5,792 bases of DNA from Acidobacteriota bacterium (GTDB taxonomy: Bacteria; Acidobacteriota; Thermoanaerobaculia; Multivoradales; JAHZIX01), in assembly GCA_020439725.1 (NCBI GenBank), contig JAGQSE010000530.1, forward strand, positions 1-5,792, written 5' to 3'. A program made the position numbers and the translations under genes. Every line of letters starts with the position of its first letter. Within the stretch, counting starts at the first letter, position 1. Below, in pieces: positions 1 through 5,766 of the stretch. A model generated the notes under the pieces. It was not told the origin of the DNA. It saw nothing but the letters and a program-made list of their open reading frames with translations, and ran no database searches.

Positions 1-1201
1 CTGGACCATGCCGATCAAGGCCCGCGTCGACATGCTGACGACCGGGATCCGGACCCCGGTCGGAGTCAAGATCTACGGGCCTTCGCTCGACGGGATCGAA
101 GCGATCGGCCGGCGGGTCGAAGAGGTCGTCGGCGGGCTTCCGGGAACCCGCAACGTCTACGCCGAGCGGGTCGTCGGCGGCTACTTCCTCGACTTCGAGA
201 TCGACCGGGACCAGGCGGCCCGCTTCGGTCTCGCGGTCGACGACATCGCCGCCGTCATCGAATCGGCGATCGGCGGGCGAAACGTCACGACGACCATCGA
301 GGGCAGGGAGCGGTTCCCCGTCAACGTCAGGTATGCGCGAGAGCTCCGCGACGATCCGGACCGGTTGGAGCGGGTCCTGGTGACGACTCCGAGCGGCTCC
401 CAGATCCCTCTGTCCCAGGTGGCCGCGATCCGGCGGACGACCGGACCTCCCGTCGTCAAGAGCGAGGGTGGGTCGCTGGTGGGTTACGTCTACGTCGACG
501 TCGCGGGTGTCGACCTGGGGAGCTTCGTGGACAACGCGCGTCGAGTCGTTCGGGAACAGGTCGAGCTGCCACCGGGCTACTTCCTCTCGTGGTCGGGGCA
601 GTACGAGTACATGCAGCGTGCGGCCGCGCGCCTCCGCATCGCCGTGCCGGCCACCTTGATCATCGTCTTCCTGTTGCTCTTCTTCAACTTCAGGAAGATC
701 GCCCAGACCCTCCTCGTCATGAGCCTGATCCCCTTCTCGTTGGTCGGGGCCTTCTGGCTGCTGGCCCTTCTCGGCTACGACCTTTCGGTGGCGGTCTGGG
801 TGGGCGTCATCGCTCTCGGCGGCGTCGCCACCGAGATCGGAGTCGTCATGGTGATGTACCTCGACGAGAGCCTGGAGAGACACGCCCGGGACGGTGGTCT
901 GAGGACGTCCGAAGACGTGATCGCCGCCGTTCGGGAGGGCGCAGTCCAGCGCCTTCGACCGGTGGTGATGACCGTGACGGCGATCATTGCGGGGCTTCTC
1001 CCCATCATGTGGTCCCAGGGAGCCGGCGCGGACGTGATGAAGCGGATCGCGGCTCCGATGGTGGGCGGGATGGTCTCGACCACCCTGCTCGGCCTCCTGG
1101 TGCTGCCGACGATCTACGTTCTCTGGCGCAGCGCTCAGCTGCGCCGGGCGGGTTCCGCTCCCGAGCCGGCGTCCGTGAGCGAGGAGTCGCGCGACTCGTG
1201 A
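1..1201 (+). CDS. cusA: CusA-like heavy-metal RND efflux pump, C-terminal part (5' end outside window)
   Basis: Inner-membrane proton-driven pump of the HME-RND family, which in tripartite complexes exports Cu(I)/Ag(I) or related metals from the periplasm. The reading frame is open from base 2, so the gene starts upstream; about 399 of the usual ~1040 residues are present. Counting from the Met codon at 8, residues 1-200 are the second periplasmic porter part, with the CusA-like stretch PIKARVDMLTTG; residues ~208-375 carry the last five membrane helices. Aligned from memory with E. coli CusA, Met9 matches metal-site M672, Met344 matches relay M1009 and Glu276 matches proton-relay E939. The Lys matching K984 is Val319, as in CzcA-type pumps, so metal specificity is uncertain. 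Motifs LSVAVWVGVIALGGVATEIG and GAGADVMKRIAAPMVGG are typical of the family. The stop (1199-1201) overlaps the next start by GTGA. The family is near certain; copper as substrate is an inference. Confidence 0.92.
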   Translation, partial: WTMPIKARVDMLTTGIRTPVGVKIYGPSLDGIEAIGRRVEEVVGGLPGTRNVYAERVVGGYFLDFEIDRDQAARFGLAVDDIAAVIESAIGGRNVTTTIEGRERFPVNVRYARELRDDPDRLERVLVTTPSGSQIPLSQVAAIRRTTGPPVVKSEGGSLVGYVYVDVAGVDLGSFVDNARRVVREQVELPPGYFLSWSGQYEYMQRAAARLRIAVPATLIIVFLLLFFNFRKIAQTLLVMSLIPFSLVGAFWLLALLGYDLSVAVWVGVIALGGVATEIGVVMVMYLDESLERHARDGGLRTSEDVIAAVREGAVQRLRPVVMTVTAIIAGLLPIMWSQGAGADVMKRIAAPMVGGMVSTTLLGLLVLPTIYVLWRSAQLRRAGSAPEPASVSEESRDS

Positions 1202-1302
1202 CCGAGATCCTCTTCAGCCACCATCTCTGGGGCGTCTGGCTTCTCCTGGCCGGCGTCGGCTTCTGGTGGTTCCTGAACTGGCTCCGCCGGAGGTCCCCGT
1301 GA
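1198..1302 (+). CDS. 34-residue single-span membrane microprotein
   Basis: A short open frame starting GTG and reading VTEILFSHHLWGVW, then a hydrophobic span (about residues 10-28, rich in Leu, Gly, Phe and Trp) and a basic end, LRRRSP. The Trp-rich helix followed by three Arg suggests one transmembrane segment with a cytoplasmic C terminus. Support for it being real: it fills exactly the space between the pump and atpB, shares GTGA overlaps with both (1198-1201 and 1299-1302), and has G/C at nearly every third position. A GAGGAG stretch at 1181-1186 lies 11 bases before the start, somewhat far for a ribosome site, so translation may depend on termination of the pump gene. I do not recognise a family. 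It occupies the place atpI has ahead of atpB in many operons, but it is far too short for AtpI. It may assist or regulate the pump or subunit a; that is speculation. Confidence 0.6.
   Translation: MTEILFSHHLWGVWLLLAGVGFWWFLNWLRRRSP
1289..1293 (+). promoter_or_regulatory. Ribosome binding site fixing the atpB start
   Basis: GGAGG lies five bases before the GTG at 1299. It favours that codon over the in-frame upstream GTG at 1266, which has no comparable site and would add a Pro-rich leader inside the microprotein gene. Confidence 0.7.
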
Positions 1303-2219
1303 GCTTCCTCCTCGCCGAGGCGGATCCGCTCCGCGAGGTCGTCCCCCACCCGATCTGGCAGGTCGACGTCGATCTCGGTCCGCTGACCCCGGACGCCCGC
1401 CTGACGATCCTGTCCGACCAGATCGTCATGATCCTGCTGGCCGGCCTGCTGGTTTCGGTCGGGGTTCCCCTGGCGCTGCGCCACCGTCGGAATCGATCGA
1501 CGGTGATCGGGCGAATGGTCCCCGGACCCCTCGCCAGCTTCGTGGAGATCGTGTGTCTGTACTTCCGGGAGGAGGTCGCCGAGCCCCTTCTCGGCGAGCA
1601 CGCACCTCGGTTTCTCGGCTTTCTCTGGACCTCCTTCTTCTTCGTCCTGACGATGAACCTCCTCGGTCTGGTGCCGCTGAGGCCTCCCACGGAAGCCCTT
1701 CTCGGTCGGCCGATCGGCGGCGCGGCCACCGGCAACATCTGGGTGACGGGCACGCTCGCGGCGACGACGCTGGCCCTGATGGTATTCAACGGCGTTCGGT
1801 TCGGAGGGCTCCGGTACTTCGCCCACTTCAATCCCGGGCCCTGGTGGCTCGCTCCGCTGATGGTGCCCGTCGAGATCGTCGGAACCCTGGCCAGGATCTT
1901 CGCACTGGCGGTCCGGCTCTTCGCCAACATGATCGCGGGCCACATCCTCCTGGCGGTGCTGCTGTCGATGATCTTGCGGGCGGGACGGGCGCTGGGGCCG
2001 GTGGGCGGCTTTCCGGTCATCGCTGCTGCGGTGGCGGGGAGCGTGGCGGTCATGCTCCTCGAGATCTTCGTGGCGTTTCTCCAGGCCTTCATCTTCACCT
2101 ACCTCTCGGCGGTCTTTCTCGGATTGTCCATCGAGGCTCGGCACGGAGGGTTCGAAGCTGCAGAACCCCACCCCGCCGCGCTGAAGACCACCCCCCGGGG
2201 CAGCGGCGATCCCGTCTGA
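1299..2219 (+). CDS. atpB: F-type ATP synthase subunit a (orphan copy)
   Basis: Subunit a forms the two proton (or Na+) half-channels of the Fo motor beside the c-ring. From the GTG at 1299 the protein has 306 residues, a normal full length. Residues ~40-60, 108-126 and ~147-165 are membrane spans. The signature helix reads ARIFALAVRLFANMIAGH, with the essential stator Arg at 206; LQAFIFTYLSAVFLG near the end supplies the conserved Gln at 262. His215 and Glu255 occupy the positions of E. coli Glu219 and His245, a known reciprocal swap (as in mitochondria), so the channel residues look functional. The loop between these two helices is about 14 residues longer than in E. coli. The hydrophilic tail after ~280 is poorly conserved. 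The gene is coupled by GTGA to the preceding microprotein gene and is not followed by atpE or any other ATP synthase gene here, which is unusual. Whether it is the cell's only subunit a or a second copy cannot be seen. Confidence 0.95.
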   Translation: MSFLLAEADPLREVVPHPIWQVDVDLGPLTPDARLTILSDQIVMILLAGLLVSVGVPLALRHRRNRSTVIGRMVPGPLASFVEIVCLYFREEVAEPLLGEHAPRFLGFLWTSFFFVLTMNLLGLVPLRPPTEALLGRPIGGAATGNIWVTGTLAATTLALMVFNGVRFGGLRYFAHFNPGPWWLAPLMVPVEIVGTLARIFALAVRLFANMIAGHILLAVLLSMILRAGRALGPVGGFPVIAAAVAGSVAVMLLEIFVAFLQAFIFTYLSAVFLGLSIEARHGGFEAAEPHPAALKTTPRGSGDPV

Positions 2220-2277
2220 GGGAGCGTTGGGCGAAGCGATCGGTGCCGACAGAATCCTTCCCGTGGGAACGATGACG

Positions 2278-2628
2278 ATGCATTTCCGGACCTTTCTGGC
2301 GCTCGGGGCCCTCCTGGCCCTCCTGGTCGCCCCCGTTCCCCTCTCCGCCTGCGGGGGGTGCGAGGGGTGCCAGCCGTCGCCTTGCGGAGCCGGGTCCTGT
2401 CACGGGGCCACGCTCGCCGCTCCGGACTGCTGCGGCCCGACGACCACGAGGGCTGCCGTCGTCGACCACGGCCCTCAGGCTCCCCCGGTGCGGGCGTGGA
2501 TCGAAGCCTCGGATCCCGGCGGGCTCTCGCGATCCCCCGGGTCCACGCCGGTCAACGACCCGCGCGCCGCCGCGACGCCGCCGCGGGAGACGGCCCTCTA
2601 CACCCTCCTCTCCACGCTCCTGATCTGA
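2278..2628 (+). CDS. Cys-rich putative lipoprotein
   Basis: From the ATG at 2278 the product has 116 residues: an uncleaved-type start MHFRTF, a hydrophobic stretch and a lipobox-like PLSAC, so Cys22 would be the lipidated residue. The mature N terminus is dense in Cys (CGGCEGCQPSPCGAGSC, then DCC): seven Cys within about 30 residues, with one His. The rest is Pro/Ala-rich and low in complexity, ending in the hydrophobic tail LYTLLSTLLI. The ATG at 2272 is also possible, but GGGAA at 2265-2269 is better spaced (8 bases) for 2278. Third positions are G/C-rich, as in the neighbours. I do not recognise the family. Position between a metal pump/atpB unit and CuA proteins, plus the Cys cluster, suggests periplasmic binding of a soft metal such as Cu(I), or a redox role; this is inference. 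Alternatively Cys22 is simply a signal-peptidase I region residue and the protein is soluble. Confidence 0.65.
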   Translation: MHFRTFLALGALLALLVAPVPLSACGGCEGCQPSPCGAGSCHGATLAAPDCCGPTTTRAAVVDHGPQAPPVRAWIEASDPGGLSRSPGSTPVNDPRAAATPPRETALYTLLSTLLI

Positions 2629-2731
2629 TCCTTCGTCGGCCGCTGCCGGCGTCTCGCTGCGCGAGGCAGCCGGTCCGGTCGCGGGCATGCCGGCGAGCCG
2701 TCGGCTGCCATGGAGCCGCCGCCCGCCCCTC

Positions 2732-2745
2732 TCCCGTCGACGGGA
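2732..2745. repeat. Perfect 14-bp palindrome TCCCGTCGACGGGA
   Basis: The sequence equals its own reverse complement and lies 70 bases before the CuA gene start, in the only long gap of the window. It could be an operator half-site pair or a chance event in GC-rich DNA. Confidence 0.5.
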
Positions 2746-2802
2746 ACCGGGGCGAGAGATCGAGAGAAGCCGTCCGTCGTCGAGGGACGATCGGGCGAGA
2801 CG

Positions 2803-2808
2803 AGGAGA
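2803..2808 (+). promoter_or_regulatory. Ribosome binding site deciding the CuA protein start
   Basis: AGGAGA lies seven bases before the ATG at 2816. It places translation there rather than at the upstream in-frame ATG at 2687 and so yields a normal short N terminus followed by a hydrophobic anchor. Confidence 0.75.
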
Positions 2809-2815
2809 GATCGAA

Positions 2816-3352
2816 ATGGGACATCGACCGGCGTCCACCGCCCTGCGCGGGATGCTCGCCGCCGCCGTCGTCGTCGGATCCGGCGCCGTGGGACTCCTCT
2901 GGGACTCCCTCCCCGCCGGGACCCCGACGAACCGGACCGTCGAGATCACCGCCCGCAGCTTCGCCTTCGACCCGGCGATTCTCCGGGCTCGGGTCGGGGA
3001 TACGCTGACGCTCCGCTTCGCCTCCCTCGACGTCGTCCACGGCTTCTATCTGGAGGGCTACGACGTCGACGTGACCATCGAACCCCTGCGGCGCGAGGTC
3101 GAGGTCCGCCACCCCGGGGGCCCGGAGGTCGAGCTCGCCGAGGAGGTGACCCTCACCCTGGACCGGTCCGGCAAGTACCGCTACCGCTGCTCGAAGACCT
3201 GCGGCGCGATGCACCCCTTCATGCTCGGGGAGCTGATCGTCGAACCGAATCGCCTGCTCCCGGCATCGGCGGGCCTGTCGGTCGGTCTCCTGCTCGCCGG
3301 CGTCGTGCTCGTCGTGCCCGGAAGGGAGGAGGCTCGCGATGGCCGCGGTTGA
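2816..3352 (+). CDS. Membrane-anchored cupredoxin with a complete CuA site
   Basis: A 178-residue protein related to the copper domain of cytochrome c oxidase subunit II. Residues ~12-29 form an N-terminal anchor; ~40-144 are the cupredoxin domain, beginning TVEITARSFAFDPAIL; ~148-168 form a second hydrophobic span, followed by a short charged cytoplasmic tail. The CuA ligand set is complete: His75 in DVVHGF, and Cys125, Cys129, His133 and Met136 in CSKTCGAMHPFM, matching CxxxCxxxHxxM. A dinuclear copper site of this kind carries single electrons in the periplasm. The oxidase Glu between the two Cys is replaced by Lys127. The small size, lone domain and anchors at both ends differ from ordinary subunit II, which has two N-terminal helices. 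The end overlaps the next gene by 14 bases, so the two are probably made together and the ferredoxin-like membrane protein is the obvious partner. An alternative role is copper delivery to another CuA protein. Confidence 0.88.
   Translation: MGHRPASTALRGMLAAAVVVGSGAVGLLWDSLPAGTPTNRTVEITARSFAFDPAILRARVGDTLTLRFASLDVVHGFYLEGYDVDVTIEPLRREVEVRHPGGPEVELAEEVTLTLDRSGKYRYRCSKTCGAMHPFMLGELIVEPNRLLPASAGLSVGLLLAGVVLVVPGREEARDGRG
3325..3329 (+). promoter_or_regulatory. Ribosome binding site inside the preceding gene
   Basis: GGAGG, nine bases before the ATG at 3339, lies within the last codons of the CuA gene. It supports an overlapping start for the 4Fe-4S membrane protein. Confidence 0.7.
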
Positions 3353-4787
3353 GCCCGGGGCGAAGCGGTCCGGTGTCGACCTCGCGGCCGCGATTCCACC
3401 GTTCGGTCGGCTGCTGCGCCGCCGCTGGTTTCCCCAGGCCCTCGCCCTGCCGCTCCTGGCGCTCCTGGTCCTCTTCCTCGCCACCGGTTGGTGGGGGACG
3501 CCGGTCGGAAACCGCAACGGTCTCGTCGTCTTCGTCTGGATCCTCTGGTGGTTCCTCCTCATCGCCGTCCTCGTCCCCTTCGGTGCCCGGGCCTGGTGCG
3601 GGGTCTGCCCGATCCCGACGGTCGGTGAGTGGCTCCAGCGGCGCACCCTCTTCGGCGTCCGGGCCGAGGATCCGCGGGACCACCGGGAGGGCCCCGGCCA
3701 CCGGGTCGGACGCAATCGCTACCGGGGTCTCGGCCGGCGGTGGCCCCGGCGCCTGGCGAACCTCTGGTCCCAGAACCTGGCGTTCCTCGGTCTCGCGACC
3801 TTCAGCCCGGTGCTCCTGACCAGCCCCCTTGCCAGTGCCGTCGCCATCGGCGCCATGGTCCTGGTCGCCACGGCCGTGGCCCTGGTCTTCCGGCAGCGGA
3901 CGTTCTGCCGCTACCTCTGTCCCGTCGGCGGGTTCCTCGGGCTCTACGCCATGGGCTCGACCCTGGCCGTGCGGTCGAGGAATGCCTCGGTCTGCGCCGA
4001 CTGCCGGGAGAAGAGCTGTCTCGCCGGCAGCGAGCGGGCCTGGGGATGCCCGTGGCTCGAGTACCCGAGCCGGCTGGAGCGCAACAACGCCTGCGGCCTG
4101 TGCTTCGAGTGCGTTTCGGCCTGTCCCCACGAGAACATGAGCCTCTTCCTGCGGGCGCCGTTCTCCGACCGGCGGCTGCGGGGTTGGGACGAGGCCTTCA
4201 AGGCGTTCCTGATGCTGGGCCTGGCGCTCGCCTACTCGGTGGTCTACCTCGGCCCCCGAGGCGAGCTCAAGAGCGCCGCCCGGGGCCTGGCGACCGGCGA
4301 CTGGCTCGGCTTCCTGGGCTTCGCGGGCGGCCTCTGGATCCTCGCCCTCCTCGTCGTGCCGGGCGTCTTCCTCGGCGCCGCCCGGGCGGGACGCCGCCTC
4401 GCTGCCGCTCCGGTTCCGCTCCGCGACCTGGCCCTCGCCGGCGCCGCGGCGCTGGTCCCCTTCGGCCTGCTGGTCTGGATCGCCTTCAGCGTGCCGCTGG
4501 TCCTGGCCAACGGCTCCTACGTCGTGGCGGCGGCGTCGGACCCGTTCGGCCGGGGCTGGGACCTCTTCGGGACCTCCGCGCTCGGATGGACGCCCGTCGT
4601 TCCCCACTGGACGCCCTGGATCCAGGCCGTCCTGGTCCTCGCCGGTCAGGCGGCGGGGCTGCGCGCCGGATGGCTGGAGACGCTCGCCACCGTGGCCGAT
4701 CGTCGCCGGGCGATCGCCGCCTTCGCTCCCACCGCCGGAGCCCTCGGGGCGACGGCCCTCCTCTTCCTCGCTCTCTTCGTGGGGTGA
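3339..4787 (+). CDS. NapH/NosR-like polytopic membrane 4Fe-4S protein
   Basis: A 482-residue inner-membrane protein of the group that includes NapH, the C-terminal part of NosR, and CcoG, which pass electrons across or within the membrane or handle copper. Spans are predicted near residues 33-50, 62-80, 163-183, 287-304, 322-345, 363-388, 425-441 and 463-481. Two Cys motifs follow spans: CGVCPIP (Cys87, Cys90) and CRYLCPVGG (Cys190, Cys194). A soluble loop then has two ferredoxin-type sites: Cys219, Cys222, Cys227 and Cys237, then CGLCFECVSACP (Cys252, 255, 258, 262). The first motif is CxxCP, not the CxxxCP usual in NapH/NosR. There is no NosR FMN domain, and four or five extra spans follow the ferredoxin part. 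The start overlaps the preceding CuA gene, and the next gene begins four bases after its stop. A role linking a quinol or cytoplasmic donor to the flanking CuA proteins is inferred; a CcoG-like assembly role is the alternative. Confidence 0.87.
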   Translation: MAAVEPGAKRSGVDLAAAIPPFGRLLRRRWFPQALALPLLALLVLFLATGWWGTPVGNRNGLVVFVWILWWFLLIAVLVPFGARAWCGVCPIPTVGEWLQRRTLFGVRAEDPRDHREGPGHRVGRNRYRGLGRRWPRRLANLWSQNLAFLGLATFSPVLLTSPLASAVAIGAMVLVATAVALVFRQRTFCRYLCPVGGFLGLYAMGSTLAVRSRNASVCADCREKSCLAGSERAWGCPWLEYPSRLERNNACGLCFECVSACPHENMSLFLRAPFSDRRLRGWDEAFKAFLMLGLALAYSVVYLGPRGELKSAARGLATGDWLGFLGFAGGLWILALLVVPGVFLGAARAGRRLAAAPVPLRDLALAGAAALVPFGLLVWIAFSVPLVLANGSYVVAAASDPFGRGWDLFGTSALGWTPVVPHWTPWIQAVLVLAGQAAGLRAGWLETLATVADRRRAIAAFAPTAGALGATALLFLALFVG

Positions 4788-4791
4788 CTCG

Positions 4792-5766
4792 ATGACTCTC
4801 CGCCACCGTGCCCTGCTCCTCCTCGGCCTCGCTCTGGCGGGCGTTATCGGCGCCGGCGGCTTCCTGTGGGGCCGATCGGCGGGCGGCGACGAGCCGACGG
4901 CTCCTCGGGACCTCGTCCTGACCGCGGTCATGGGGCAGGGGATCTGGACCGACGAGTCGGTGACCGCGGCCAACTCCTGGCGCCGCGACTTCCGTCCCGC
5001 CCGCCCGGTGGTCCAGGTCGGTCGCCCGGTTCGCCTTCGCCTGGAGAGCGCCGACGTCGTCCACTCCTTTGCAGCCCCCGACTTGGGGATCGCGGAGGTC
5101 GAGGTGTACCCGGGCCGGGGCGTCGACGTCGTCTTCACCCCCCGGGAAGAGGGCGTCTTCGAGTTCTGGTGCACTACGGTCTGCGGGAAGGGCCACTTCA
5201 CGATGCGCGGTTTCCTGGAGGTCAGCGCCGACGGCGTGCCCCGGACCGCCGTCCCGGCCCGTCCGGGGCAGGGTTACTGGACGGTCGCCGATCCGGGTCC
5301 GGGCGCCGACCCCGCGGCCCTTGGCGAGGCTCTCTACTGGCGCAGCGGGTGTGTCGCCTGCCACGGGGAAGACGGGCGGGGCGGCGTGCCGAACCCGGGC
5401 TCCATGAACGCTCTCGTCCCGCCGCTCGACGACTTCCCTCGCAAGGTCTTCCTCTTCACGCCGGAGGACGTCGCGGGCTTCCGAGAGCTGTTCCTCGCCG
5501 GAGGAGACGGCATGGACGTGAGCGAAGAGCCCGAGATCCCCCTCCTCGAGACCGTGCGGGGCCAGGTCGAGGCGACCCGCGAGCTGATCCGGAACGGACG
5601 GCGCTCCTCGGCCCTCGATCCAGCCGGTCCGCATCCACCCCTCGACATGCCGGCCTGGGGCCGGCAGCTCGACGACCCCGAGATCGACCTGATCCTCGGA
5701 TATCTGCTGTCCCTCGGCGAAGCGGAACGGACCGCGACGCCGCCAACCCATGGAGAAACGCCATGA
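4792..5766 (+). CDS. Subunit II-like CuA protein fused to cytochrome c
   Basis: A 324-residue periplasmic electron carrier with one N-terminal anchor (residues ~7-27). The cupredoxin domain (~40-146) has a full CuA set: His91 in VVHSFAAPDLGI, and Cys127, Cys131, His135 and Met138 in CTTVCGKGHFTM. A class I cytochrome c domain follows (~173-310) with haem site CVACH at 187-191 and probable distal Met286 in LDMPAWG. The overall order resembles caa3 oxidase subunit II, but there is only one membrane helix instead of two. The Glu that oxidases place between the two Cys (and use for the Mg site with subunit I) is Thr129. The stretch between haem motif and distal Met, 95 residues, is longer than in a minimal cytochrome c. 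The gene starts four bases after the 4Fe-4S gene and overlaps the next by ATGA. It is likely the electron-accepting subunit of a terminal reductase, probably haem-copper type; oxygen or NO as substrate is undecided. Confidence 0.92.
   Translation: MTLRHRALLLLGLALAGVIGAGGFLWGRSAGGDEPTAPRDLVLTAVMGQGIWTDESVTAANSWRRDFRPARPVVQVGRPVRLRLESADVVHSFAAPDLGIAEVEVYPGRGVDVVFTPREEGVFEFWCTTVCGKGHFTMRGFLEVSADGVPRTAVPARPGQGYWTVADPGPGADPAALGEALYWRSGCVACHGEDGRGGVPNPGSMNALVPPLDDFPRKVFLFTPEDVAGFRELFLAGGDGMDVSEEPEIPLLETVRGQVEATRELIRNGRRSSALDPAGPHPPLDMPAWGRQLDDPEIDLILGYLLSLGEAERTATPPTHGETP
5752..5756 (+). promoter_or_regulatory. Ribosome binding site of the gene at the right edge
   Basis: GGAGA lies six bases before the ATG at 5763 and within the end of the CuA-cytochrome c gene, supporting the truncated downstream frame as a real gene. 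Confidence 0.6.

Larger units (their letters stand above)
2629..2815. other. Non-coding gap with small inverted repeats; probable upstream region of the redox genes
   Basis: 187 bases without a credible gene. An open frame runs leftwards from the CuA gene to an ATG at 2687, but it would encode an extremely Arg-rich leader with no ribosome site. The gap holds an interrupted inverted repeat GCTGCC (2642-2647) / GGCAGC (2665-2670), a 14-bp palindrome at 2732-2745, and a small hairpin TCGTC-GAGG-GACGA (2777-2790). None has a T-run typical of an intrinsic terminator, and I see no clear -35/-10, FNR-like or CueR-like box. A promoter here is likely from layout only. Confidence 0.5.

Noticed and set aside
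98..111. A shared short string (CGAAGCGATCGG) here and near 2232 as a direct repeat
   Set aside because: Twelve bases of common GC-rich content, once inside a coding region; no other copies or flanking similarity.
1005..2171. A 388-codon open frame on the minus strand opposite cusA/atpB
   Set aside because: It is hydrophilic low-complexity sequence antisense to strongly conserved genes.
2227..2277. TTG start at 2227 for the Cys-rich protein
   Set aside because: It would put 15-17 polar residues before the signal-peptide-like start; ATG 2278 or 2272 gives a normal one.
2350..2370. G-rich runs as a possible G-quadruplex or regulatory repeat
   Set aside because: Only two long G-runs are present and they are explained by Gly/Cys codons in the Cys-rich gene.
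2642..2670. Inverted repeat after the Cys-rich gene as an intrinsic terminator
   Set aside because: The stem is only six bases with a 17-base loop and no T-run follows.
2687..2815. N-terminal extension of the small CuA protein from the ATG at 2687
   Set aside because: The extension is very Arg-rich and has no ribosome site, while AGGAGA is well placed before the ATG at 2816.
3219..5201. A 660-codon open frame on the minus strand
   Set aside because: It lies antisense to two genes with clear metal-site motifs, is rich in Arg, Glu, Gly and Pro with no recognisable domain, and is expected from GC-rich third positions.
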